A stretch of 64,000 nt of DNA, taken from Bifidobacterium sp. WK041_4_12. GTDB lineage: Bacteria > Actinomycetota > Actinomycetes > Actinomycetales > Bifidobacteriaceae. Shown here piece after piece: positions 9,580 through 17,792 of this stretch. Position 1 is the stretch's first letter. Each line of letters opens with the position of its first letter. The stretch is taken from contig NZ_CP129674.1 of the NCBI RefSeq assembly GCF_041080795.1, positions 930,001 to 994,000 on the forward strand. The letters are read 5' to 3'. Below the pieces are notes generated by a model that worked only from the letters and a program-made list of their open reading frames with translations, was not told the origin of the DNA and made no database searches. A program made the position numbers and the translations under genes.

Positions 9580-10367
9580 ATGGCGAGATACTCCGTCTTG
9601 TCTTCTGGAAGCTGGCGTTCTGAGCCGGATGGACTGCTACCCGTATCGGATTGACTGATGTCTGCGACAGGGCTGCCATCGTGTGCGGTATCTCCATCTG
9701 GGCGCTGCACGCCTACATTGCGGTGAAGATGCAGGATTCTAAAACCCTTCGACGAAGCTGTCTTTTCAACGGTCCACGACTTGGTGCCTTCATCCGGGCC
9801 AGAGGACGCATTCAGCGTCGAATCGAGCCAGACCTTCAACGAGTCAGCTCCCAGATTCTTCTGCACGACCAGATACGCATCGCCACCTGCATTCACACGT
9901 GCGAGATAGCGCAAGAGCAGCGCGTGCAGATCGGCTTTTCCTATGCGGATTGGAGGATTCGACCATATCAGGTCGAAGCTCATGTCAGCGGGGAGCTGCT
10001 CAGGGGTGAATGCCGTCACATTCGAGAGTCCATTCACGCGTGCATTGTGAGCAGTGAGCTCAACGGCCCGTTCATTGACATCTACCGCAACGATCTGTGC
10101 ATCTGGAGAGCCTTTCGCAAGGGAGAGCGCAATGGGACCCCAGCCGCATCCAAGATCGAGGAATCGGCCGTGCTCTGGAGCTTCCGGCGCATGCTTAAGC
10201 AACACCGACGTGCCCAGATCGACTCGATTCATGGAAAACACGCCGTGCGAGGTCTCAACGTTCATGGCGTGTCCGCGCAAGCTCACCGTGAGCGCTCGCC
10301 GGACGTCGGGTGTTTCAGGGTGTGCGGCGAAGTATTGCCCGGTAGCTGTGTTCTCTGGTGAAGCCAT
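9576..10367 (-). CDS. Class I SAM methyltransferase, RsmC-like
   Basis: Protein of 263 residues with the SAM-binding motif FLDLGCGWGPIALSLA at about 69-84, an acidic residue after motif II (VAVDVNERA, about 93-101), and SNPPIR at 136-141. The NPP motif marks methyltransferases acting on exocyclic amino groups, and the overall pattern is that of the RsmC C-terminal domain (16S rRNA guanine-1207 N2). The RsmC N-terminal domain is missing, as in many Gram-positive homologues. NPPIR replaces the usual NPPF/NPPI-H form. The last 50 residues are polar and probably disordered. It is first of a two-gene unit with hrpA. The 213-base divergent gap to hflX should hold promoters for both, but I could not place them with confidence. 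The exact RNA target is not proven by sequence. Confidence 0.85.
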   Translation of the reverse strand: MASPENTATGQYFAAHPETPDVRRALTVSLRGHAMNVETSHGVFSMNRVDLGTSVLLKHAPEAPEHGRFLDLGCGWGPIALSLAKGSPDAQIVAVDVNERAVELTAHNARVNGLSNVTAFTPEQLPADMSFDLIWSNPPIRIGKADLHALLLRYLARVNAGGDAYLVVQKNLGADSLKVWLDSTLNASSGPDEGTKSWTVEKTASSKGFRILHLHRNVGVQRPDGDTAHDGSPVADISQSDTGSSPSGSERQLPEDKTEYLAI

Positions 10368-10580
10368 GACCTATCCCTGCCCTCTGCTTGCTGCATCATG
10401 CACTATGCGCCTTGCATCTTCTCCAACAAACATTCCATTGCCAGTGAACATGTCGCAACTCGTGATGATAATACAAGGAATATGGTAGGCGATGCGCGGA
10501 TTTCCAAGTTCATAATCCTACCCGCATAGCGTAACCAGACCATAATTTCATCGTGAACCAGCAATGAATGCGCAGCAGAG

Positions 10581-12122
10581 GTGCAATTGAAGCAATTTTC
10601 TCAACAGGATGCAACACAGCGCAAGGCTGTGAACGTAACCGTATCGATCGACCCAGACGAGCTTGATTCCCAAGCGAAGGAACACGCTGACGATGTCTTG
10701 GCCAGCCATTCAGAGGTGCTTCATGACAGCCAAGGAACCGAGTACCTTCCCGAAGCATGGCAGGAGCGAGAGCAGCGCAATGAATTCCGGCATGTGACGG
10801 GCATTGGCGAGCTTGAAGACGTTACGGAAGTCGAATACCGCAAGGTTCGTCTCGAGCGCGTCGTGCTGGCTGGCGTATGGTCCAGCGCAGAAACGAGCTT
10901 TGCCAAGGCCGAGGAGTCCATGCGGGAGCTTGCTGCACTGGCACAGACCGCCGGCGCGCAGGTGCTCGACGGAGTGTTGCAGCAACGCGCCAAACTGGAT
11001 TCGGCAACCTATGTCGGCTCAGGCAAGGCGTATGAATTGGCTGGACTCGTGGCACGGCTCGAAGCCGATACGATTATCGTTGACGATGATCTTCACCCTT
11101 CGCAGCGTCGTGCGCTTGAGGATGTGACCAAGGTCAAGGTCGTTGACAGAACGGCAGTCATCCTCGACATCTTCGCACAGCATGCAACCAGTCGAGAGGG
11201 CAAGGCTCAGATTGAACTCGCCCAGCTTGAATACATGCTTCCGCGACTTCGCGGCTGGGGAGGTTCTCTCTCCAGACAGGCTGGCGGTCAGGCGGCCGGT
11301 CAGGCCGGTGGTATCGGTTCGCGTGGCCCTGGTGAAACCAAGATTGAAATGGATCGGCGTGTGATTCGAACGCGAATCGCAAAATTGCGTCGTCAGATAG
11401 CGCGTATGGAACCGGCACGCAATATCAAGCGTGGCTCGCGCAAACGCTCTGACATGCCCACGGTTGCGGTCGTTGGATATACGAACGCCGGAAAGTCGTC
11501 ACTCACGAATCGTCTTACCGGTTCAGGCGAGTTGGTGGAGAACGCTCTGTTCGCAACTTTGGACACCGCCGTACGCCGGGCCGAGACGCAGGATGGCCGC
11601 GTCTATGCGTACGTGGATACCGTCGGTTTTGTCAGACGTCTGCCGACCCAGTTGGTCGAGGCCTTCAAATCGACCTTGGAGGAGGCTGGTGTCGCAGACA
11701 TCATCATCCATATCGTCGACGGTTCTCACCCCGATCCATTTTCGCAGATCGATGCCGTGAATGCGGTTCTGGAAGATATTCCGGGAGTGGCATCGATACC
11801 CCGCATCGTCGTATTCAACAAGATCGATGCGGTGAGCGATGTTGTCGCAGAACGTCTTCACCAACTCATGCCCTCTGCATATCTGGTGTCGGCGAGAACC
11901 GGCGAAGGCCTTACGGAGCTGAGAGAGGCCATTGAAAGTCTGCTGCCGGTTCCAGATGTCCATATAGATGCCGTTCTGCCGTATACCAGTGGTTCACTGG
12001 TGTCTGAAATACGTGAACGCGGCAGAGTGATGGATGTTGATTATCTTGATCGCGGCATTCATATTCAGGCCGACGTGGACAATAGACTTGCCGCCAGAGT
12101 GGTGGATCAGGCAGTCGAATAA
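10581..12122 (+). CDS. hflX: Ribosome-associated GTPase HflX
   Basis: Protein of 513 residues. The N-terminal HflX domain (about 85-290) holds the glycine-rich stretch GGSLSRQAGGQAAGQAGG and RGPGETKIE. The G domain follows: G1 GYTNAGKSS (299-307), G3 DTVGF and G4 NKID. HflX splits stalled or hibernating 70S ribosomes. The start is GTG 10581, with only a weak purine-rich site before it. The first 80 residues are longer than in E. coli and polar. It is divergent from the RsmC-like gene and followed by ldh after 81 bases. Confidence 0.94.
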   Translation: MQLKQFSQQDATQRKAVNVTVSIDPDELDSQAKEHADDVLASHSEVLHDSQGTEYLPEAWQEREQRNEFRHVTGIGELEDVTEVEYRKVRLERVVLAGVWSSAETSFAKAEESMRELAALAQTAGAQVLDGVLQQRAKLDSATYVGSGKAYELAGLVARLEADTIIVDDDLHPSQRRALEDVTKVKVVDRTAVILDIFAQHATSREGKAQIELAQLEYMLPRLRGWGGSLSRQAGGQAAGQAGGIGSRGPGETKIEMDRRVIRTRIAKLRRQIARMEPARNIKRGSRKRSDMPTVAVVGYTNAGKSSLTNRLTGSGELVENALFATLDTAVRRAETQDGRVYAYVDTVGFVRRLPTQLVEAFKSTLEEAGVADIIIHIVDGSHPDPFSQIDAVNAVLEDIPGVASIPRIVVFNKIDAVSDVVAERLHQLMPSAYLVSARTGEGLTELREAIESLLPVPDVHIDAVLPYTSGSLVSEIRERGRVMDVDYLDRGIHIQADVDNRLAARVVDQAVE

Positions 12123-13166
<1,044 letters not shown>

Positions 13167-13191
13167 TTCCTTCAGTCTTCAACTTCAGTTG

Positions 13192-13222
13192 AAGGGGATG
13201 CTCTGACGGGCATCCCCTTTTT
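13192..13222 (+). terminator. Rho-independent terminator of ldh
   Basis: Perfect 10-base stem AAGGGGATGC (13192-13201) and GCATCCCCTT (13210-13219), with an 8-base loop and a run of T, 26 bases after the ldh stop. Confidence 0.92.
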
Positions 13223-13367
13223 CATGCCTGCAGGAAAGCATGTCATCGAGTATATGGTCATCCCGTTATATGACCGGCGTTCGTCCTTTGCAATGCTCTC
13301 TTCGTGGACAGGGGTGGTGGTTGAGGCACATTGCTTGTATGGTTAACAGTCCAGGGAACGGAGGGGC

Positions 13368-14306
13368 ATGGATTCGGCACGAGAACAGGAAATCGAGCAA
13401 CAGACCAGAGCGCATCAGAGGACGCTGACACTAACGTTGGGCTTGACCCTCACGGTCTTCATCGCTGAACTCGTCGGAGTCATCCTTACTGGTAGTCTTG
13501 CACTGCTGGTTGATGTCGGTCATATGCTCACCGATGTCACGGTGCTCGTAGCCTCTACCATCACGGCAGTCCTGATGAGACGACGTCCAACTGCGAGCAA
13601 GACGTGGGGATGGGCGCGTCTGGAAGTGATTACCGCAGCAGCAGGTTCCACCATTCTTCTCTTGGTCGGCGGCTATGCGTGCATTGAATCGGCATTGCGA
13701 TTGTTCGGTGTCGAAGAGGAGCACGTTCACGATATCGGGCTGATGCTGGTCTTTGGCTTGATTGGTCTTTCAGCCAACCTTGTCTCCCTTGTCATTCTTC
13801 GATCCTCGCATAAAGACAATCTGAACATGCATGCAGCCTTCCTGGAAGTCATGAATGATGCGCTTGGTTCGGTGGGTGTCATCGTTGCGGCTCTTATGGT
13901 CATGTACTTGGGCTGGACGGATGCCGATGCCCTGATCGGCGGAGCGATAGCGCTGCTGATGATTCCTCGAGCGATTCGATTGATCACCAAAAGTCTGAAG
14001 GTGCTGCTTGAGGAGACTCCCCATGGGCTTGATCTGAAGGCTGTGCGCAAGCATCTTGCCCGAGTCCCTGGAGTCGTGGCAGTCCATGATCTCCATGCCA
14101 GCACCGTGGCGACAGGCATGACCCAGCTCAGCGCGCACATTGTGGTGAACGGCAATCTTTCTGACGGTCAGCGCGCTGAAATTCTTCGCAGCATGCAGAT
14201 GTGCCTTCGCACGCATTTTCCAGTCAGCATCGATCACACCACCTTCCAGATTGAGCCTGAAGGTTATGAGCAACGCTATGAAAGCACGATGCATATTCAT
14301 GCATAG
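13368..14306 (+). CDS. Cation diffusion facilitator (CDF) metal exporter
   Basis: Protein of 312 residues with about six membrane helices and a C-terminal cytoplasmic ferredoxin-like domain (from about 220). CDF proteins export Zn, Cd, Co or Mn in exchange for protons. The first metal site in helix 2 is HMLTD (His52, Asp56). At the second, in helix 5, the usual HxxxD reads EVMND (Glu160, Asp164). A His-poor, Glu-containing site could shift metal preference, so I do not name a metal. The ATG has GGAGGGG just upstream (GGAACGGAGGGGC). It lies between ldh and the convergent lexA with no obvious partner. Confidence 0.9.
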   Translation: MDSAREQEIEQQTRAHQRTLTLTLGLTLTVFIAELVGVILTGSLALLVDVGHMLTDVTVLVASTITAVLMRRRPTASKTWGWARLEVITAAAGSTILLLVGGYACIESALRLFGVEEEHVHDIGLMLVFGLIGLSANLVSLVILRSSHKDNLNMHAAFLEVMNDALGSVGVIVAALMVMYLGWTDADALIGGAIALLMIPRAIRLITKSLKVLLEETPHGLDLKAVRKHLARVPGVVAVHDLHASTVATGMTQLSAHIVVNGNLSDGQRAEILRSMQMCLRTHFPVSIDHTTFQIEPEGYEQRYESTMHIHA

Positions 14307-14411
14307 GCGGTTCGTGGCCGCTACTTCATCTATAAACGCCTCTTCATAGCTATCTCGTCATAGGTATTCGGTTATCGGTATTTTGTCTTGGGCATCTTAT
14401 CTGACCGGCAC

Positions 14412-14459
14412 GGTGTGGAAGTGCTTAGGTGGGGAAGTCACAGGTGTGGAAGTGCTTAG
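14412..14459. repeat. 17-base direct repeat at the 3' end of lexA
   Basis: GGTGTGGAAGTGCTTAG occurs perfectly at 14412-14428 and 14443-14459. The second copy contains the last base-pairs of lexA including its stop codon (TAA, complement of 14456-14458). It looks like a local duplication of the gene end. Confidence 0.85.
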
Positions 14460-15370
14460 ATCTTTCGCAGCACGGTAACGACGATGCCCATGATGGTGGC
14501 GTGGGTACCATCGATCGGTGAGTATGCAGGATTGTGGGGCATCAGCCATACGTGGCCGTGGTCCTGACGGAAGGTCTTCACGGTGGCTTCGTCATCCAGA
14601 AGCGCTGCCACGATTTCTCCGGTCTGAGCGGTGTTCTGCTCGCGAACTACTACAAAATCACCGTCACATATGGCGGCGTCGATCATCGAATCACCATGCA
14701 CTTCAAGCATGAAGAGATTGCCAGATCCTGTGAGTCGCTGGGGCAGTCGCATCACATCATCAACGTGCTGTTCGGCTGTGATGGGAGCACCTGCGGCAAT
14801 GCGGCCCACCAAAGGTACATCCCGCGATTCGGCAATCGATGGATTTTCAGATTCCATCGAAGGGAAGGGCAGAATTGTCGCAATGTGCGGCTGATCGTTC
14901 GGGGTTGAAGCTGAGGTGCTGGACTGCTTGGCTTGAAGCCGTTGCTCGAACTCGCTGGCCGCATCTTCTGCCTTGTGCTGCGCCGCTGAAGGGGAATCGT
15001 CAATCTCTGTGGCATGCAGATCTTCCACGAGTTCAATGGCACGACCCTTATTGGCGCTGATTCGGATATAACCCTTTTCTTCGAGCGTGCCCAGCTGGTG
15101 CTTGACCGATGAAGTGCTTTTGAGACCGGCTGCGTTGCCTATTTCACGAAACGATGGAGCATAGCCGTGTTCGCTGACATGTTTGCGAATGGCCTGAAGC
15201 ACCAATTGCTGACGTTGAGAAAGAGCGTTCGAGCCCTTGCCGAGCGTGGCTGCATCGTCGCCATGCGCAGACGCATCATCGTTGTGGCCGGGCACAGGCT
15301 TGTGGTCGGCGGCAGTGTGATGGATGGACGCCGCTTCGTTGCTCTGGGGGCGGAACGGGATGGTGCTCAC
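14456..15370 (-). CDS. lexA: SOS repressor LexA
   Basis: Represses DNA-damage genes and cleaves itself when RecA is activated. From GTG 15370, preceded by AAAGGA at 8 bases, it has 304 residues. A GTG at 15394 would add eight residues but lacks a good ribosome site. The winged helix-turn-helix lies at about 50-115 (ALSQRQQLVLQAIRKHV, SFREIGNAAGLKSTSSVKHQ). The cleavage bond is Ala193-Gly194 in GRIAAGAP, and the catalytic pair is Ser228 (GDSMID) and Lys265 (EATVKTF). It is about 100 residues longer than E. coli LexA because of a disordered N-terminal tail and a long linker (about 118-182). Three LexA boxes in the divergent gap indicate autoregulation. Confidence 0.95.
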   Translation of the reverse strand: MSTIPFRPQSNEAASIHHTAADHKPVPGHNDDASAHGDDAATLGKGSNALSQRQQLVLQAIRKHVSEHGYAPSFREIGNAAGLKSTSSVKHQLGTLEEKGYIRISANKGRAIELVEDLHATEIDDSPSAAQHKAEDAASEFEQRLQAKQSSTSASTPNDQPHIATILPFPSMESENPSIAESRDVPLVGRIAAGAPITAEQHVDDVMRLPQRLTGSGNLFMLEVHGDSMIDAAICDGDFVVVREQNTAQTGEIVAALLDDEATVKTFRQDHGHVWLMPHNPAYSPIDGTHATIMGIVVTVLRKI

Positions 15371-15425
15371 GAGTGGGTTCCTTTCAATCGACACTCATGA
15401 TTCTACCGTGACAATTCTGTGAAAT

Positions 15426-15439
15426 CAAACATATGTTCG
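15426..15439. promoter_or_regulatory. LexA box 1
   Basis: CAAACATATGTTCG, one mismatch from the Gram-positive SOS box CGAAC-N4-GTTCG. It is the box nearest the lexA start and probably controls lexA itself. Confidence 0.85.
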
Positions 15440-15478
15440 AAATTAGGCTTGGAAATATCGTGAGACTATGCCACAATG

Positions 15479-15492
15479 AGAACATACGTTCG
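15479..15492. promoter_or_regulatory. LexA box 2
   Basis: AGAACATACGTTCG, one mismatch from CGAAC-N4-GTTCG, 28 bases before the start of the LysM inhibitor gene. It is paired with box 3 at a 16-base centre-to-centre distance. Confidence 0.85.
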
Positions 15493-15494
15493 AT

Positions 15495-15508
15495 AGAACA
15501 AATGTTCG
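15495..15508. promoter_or_regulatory. LexA box 3
   Basis: AGAACAAATGTTCG, one mismatch from the SOS box, ending 11 bases before the ATG of the LysM gene and touching its ribosome site. Repressor bound here would block transcription of that gene. Confidence 0.83.
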
Positions 15509-15519
15509 AAGGAGTCAAT

Positions 15520-15888
15520 ATGTCGATGACGATGCAAATTGGAGAATTTCTGCCATCATCTGACGGCGTGCATACCTGTAAGGCTGTCCGTGGCAGTCGC
15601 ACGCGGATGAGGCTTACTCGTCGTGGAAAGATTGTTACTGGGCTGCTTGCCGCCACACTGTGCTTTGCCGGTTTGACCGTCGGCGTCAAGCAGGCTGAGT
15701 CTTCCATACCGCCTCAGCAGGTGACGAGCTACACGGTTCGTCCCGGCGAGACCATGTGGCAGTACGCCTCGGATATCACGCCATCCGGCGGTGACGTCAA
15801 CGAGACCATCGATAAGCTGATGAAGCTGAACAATCTGCATTCCACCTCATTGCAGGCCGGGGAGCGTCTCATCGTTCCTCAGCAGTAG
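15520..15888 (+). CDS. SOS-induced LysM cell-division inhibitor (YneA/DivS/Rv2719c-like)
   Basis: Protein of 122 residues starting at ATG 15520 with AAGGAG before it; an upstream ATG at 15433 falls inside LexA box 1. One membrane helix at about 38-56 is followed by a LysM peptidoglycan-binding domain at about 70-120 (SYTVRPGETMWQYA to LQAGERLIVPQQ). The same divergent layout (lexA facing a short membrane-LysM gene, then nrdR) encodes the SOS division inhibitors Rv2719c in mycobacteria and DivS in corynebacteria, with YneA the Bacillus counterpart. Two LexA boxes directly upstream support SOS control. The blocking of division is inferred from these relatives. Confidence 0.85.
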   Translation: MSMTMQIGEFLPSSDGVHTCKAVRGSRTRMRLTRRGKIVTGLLAATLCFAGLTVGVKQAESSIPPQQVTSYTVRPGETMWQYASDITPSGGDVNETIDKLMKLNNLHSTSLQAGERLIVPQQ

Positions 15889-15971
15889 GATTTCGTCGGT
15901 TTCACGGGATTTTCACCATTCCATTCATTCACAGCGATGAAGAGTGAGGGCAGTAGACTACTGTGGTATCT

Positions 15972-16433
15972 ATGCATTGTCCTTTTTGCCAGAATTCAGA
16001 AACGAAAGTCGTGGATACCCGTATCAGCGACGATGGCTTCGCCATCCGTAGACGTCGCGAATGCCCGAAATGTGGCAGACGTTTCACCACGGTAGAGACA
16101 TCGAGTCTCATGGTACTGAAGCGTTCGGGGAATGCAGAGGCATTCAATAGGGACAAAGTCATTTCCGGCGTGCGAAAAGCATGTCAGGGCAGACCCATCA
16201 ACGAGGATGATCTCCGGGCTCTCGGACAAAAGGTCGAGGAAGATTTGCGTTCGCTTGGTGCCGCGCAGGTTGATTCCGATGAAGTCGGCAGGGCCATACT
16301 CAAGCCCTTGCGAAAGCTTGATGAAGTCGCATACCTGCGCTTCGCCAGCGTCTATCAGAATTTCAATGGTCTGACAGATTTTGAGCACGCCATCGAAGAT
16401 CTCAGAAGCGAAGACAACGCCGACCGGCACTGA
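15972..16433 (+). CDS. nrdR: Transcriptional repressor NrdR
   Basis: Represses ribonucleotide reductase genes in response to dATP/ATP. From ATG 15972 it has 153 residues and starts MHCPFC, the conserved NrdR beginning. A GTG nine bases upstream is less likely. The zinc ribbon uses Cys3, Cys6, Cys31 and Cys34. The ATP-cone spans about 47-137 ([16 protein letters not shown] to [10 protein letters not shown]). No nrd genes are in the window. The ribosome site is weak. It lies 83 bases after the LysM gene, as in other actinobacteria. Confidence 0.96.
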   Translation: MHCPFCQNSETKVVDTRISDDGFAIRRRRECPKCGRRFTTVETSSLMVLKRSGNAEAFNRDKVISGVRKACQGRPINEDDLRALGQKVEEDLRSLGAAQVDSDEVGRAILKPLRKLDEVAYLRFASVYQNFNGLTDFEHAIEDLRSEDNADRH

Positions 16434-16505
16434 TCATTGCGGGTGACACCATTACTTGGTGACCACACCGCTCACCATGTGGCTCTAGATAGAAGCCGGA
16501 TATAA

Positions 16506-16537
16506 GGCTGGCCGCATTCCTAAGAAAGCGGCCAGCC
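16506..16537. terminator. Hairpin between convergent nrdR and serA
   Basis: Perfect 10-base stem GGCTGGCCGC (16506-16515) and GCGGCCAGCC (16528-16537) with a 12-base loop. T-runs are short on both sides, so it may be a modest bidirectional terminator. Confidence 0.7.
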
Positions 16538-16582
16538 ATTCGTTACGCCTGCGTCGTCATGGTGGACGCGCAACGCACAGAG

Positions 16583-17782
16583 CTATTGCAGTGTTCTCAT
16601 GCGAATTCTGCCGTACAGGTCCTGCAATGCCTTGAAGGCGTCTGCGCTGGGCATGCTGGAAACATCAGTGACCACATATCCCAATTCGCCTTCCGTCGCC
16701 AGAGATTGTGCGTTCACATTGATGTTCTCTTCACCAAGAATCCGGTTCACCTGAGCGAGTACTCCAGGCAGATTCTTATGAAGATGTGCGATGCGTGTAA
16801 TGCCAGAAACTGTACCCAAGGTGAGTTCCGGCACATTCACCGAAAGTGTCGTGGATCCCTTTTCCCAGTAGTCCAGCAGTCGTTGAGACACGAAATGCCC
16901 TATCGATTCCTGCGCTTCGAGGGTGGAACCGCCAATATGCGGTGTCAGGATGACATTGTCTTCCTTGTTCAACGAGGTGTCGAAGGCATCCCCACTTTTG
17001 CGAGGTTCCTTGGGGAACACGTCGATGGCAGCTCCTGCAAGATGACCGGATTCGAGATGGCGTTTCAGCGCATCGAGATCTGCGACGAATCCTCGTGAAA
17101 TGTTGATGAATATGGAACCCTGCTTCATATGCGAGAACTGATCTTCACCAAAGAAACCTGTATTGGACTTGCGTCCGTCAACGTGCAATGTCACCGCATC
17201 GGACTGGAGCAGCAGCTCTTCCAGGCTCCCCGCCCGATGTGCGTTGCCCAGGGCGAGCTTCTCGTCGATGTCGTAGAAGACCACGCGCATGCCCAAGGCT
17301 TCCGCCAGAACGGAAAGCTGTGCACCGATATTGCCGTAACCGATGATTCCTAAAGTCTTGCCACGTACTTCATGCGAACCCGAGGCAGACTTATCCCATA
17401 CACCATCGCGCATGCGATTCGAATGTGCGGGGATTCTCCTCATCAGACTGATGATGTCGCTGATGACCAGTTCCACCACGGATCGCGTGTTCGAATATGG
17501 CGCATTGAAGACTGCGATGCCTTGCGTTCCGGCGTAGTTTACATCGACCTGGTTTGTTCCGATGCAGAAGCAACCGATGGCGGTCAGACCGGGACGCGCA
17601 TCAAGAACGCGTTTCGTGACATTGGTTTTGGAACGAATTCCAAGAATGTCCACGTCGTCAAGAGCCTCGATCAGATCATCCTCGTCGAGTGCCCCTGGCT
17701 GCGTATCGACTTCAAACCCATGGTTGCGCAACGATTCGGCCGCAAAAGGATGGATGTTTTCAAGTAGCAGAGCTTTAGGCAT
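16583..17782 (-). CDS. serA: D-3-phosphoglycerate dehydrogenase
   Basis: First step of serine synthesis: oxidation of 3-phosphoglycerate with NAD. The 399 residues match the short E. coli-type enzyme with one C-terminal ACT domain (about 320-399, ITRIAHLHKNLPGVLAQVN). This differs from the roughly 530-residue mycobacterial form with an extra regulatory domain. The NAD motif GYGNIG is at 148-153. The catalytic Arg lies in NISRGFV and the His in TPHIGGST. The ACT domain suggests feedback inhibition by serine. It begins 10 bases after helD on the same strand, so both are probably one transcript. Confidence 0.95.
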   Translation of the reverse strand: MPKALLLENIHPFAAESLRNHGFEVDTQPGALDEDDLIEALDDVDILGIRSKTNVTKRVLDARPGLTAIGCFCIGTNQVDVNYAGTQGIAVFNAPYSNTRSVVELVISDIISLMRRIPAHSNRMRDGVWDKSASGSHEVRGKTLGIIGYGNIGAQLSVLAEALGMRVVFYDIDEKLALGNAHRAGSLEELLLQSDAVTLHVDGRKSNTGFFGEDQFSHMKQGSIFINISRGFVADLDALKRHLESGHLAGAAIDVFPKEPRKSGDAFDTSLNKEDNVILTPHIGGSTLEAQESIGHFVSQRLLDYWEKGSTTLSVNVPELTLGTVSGITRIAHLHKNLPGVLAQVNRILGEENINVNAQSLATEGELGYVVTDVSSMPSADAFKALQDLYGRIRMRTLQ

Positions 17783-17792
17783 ATTCCATACC

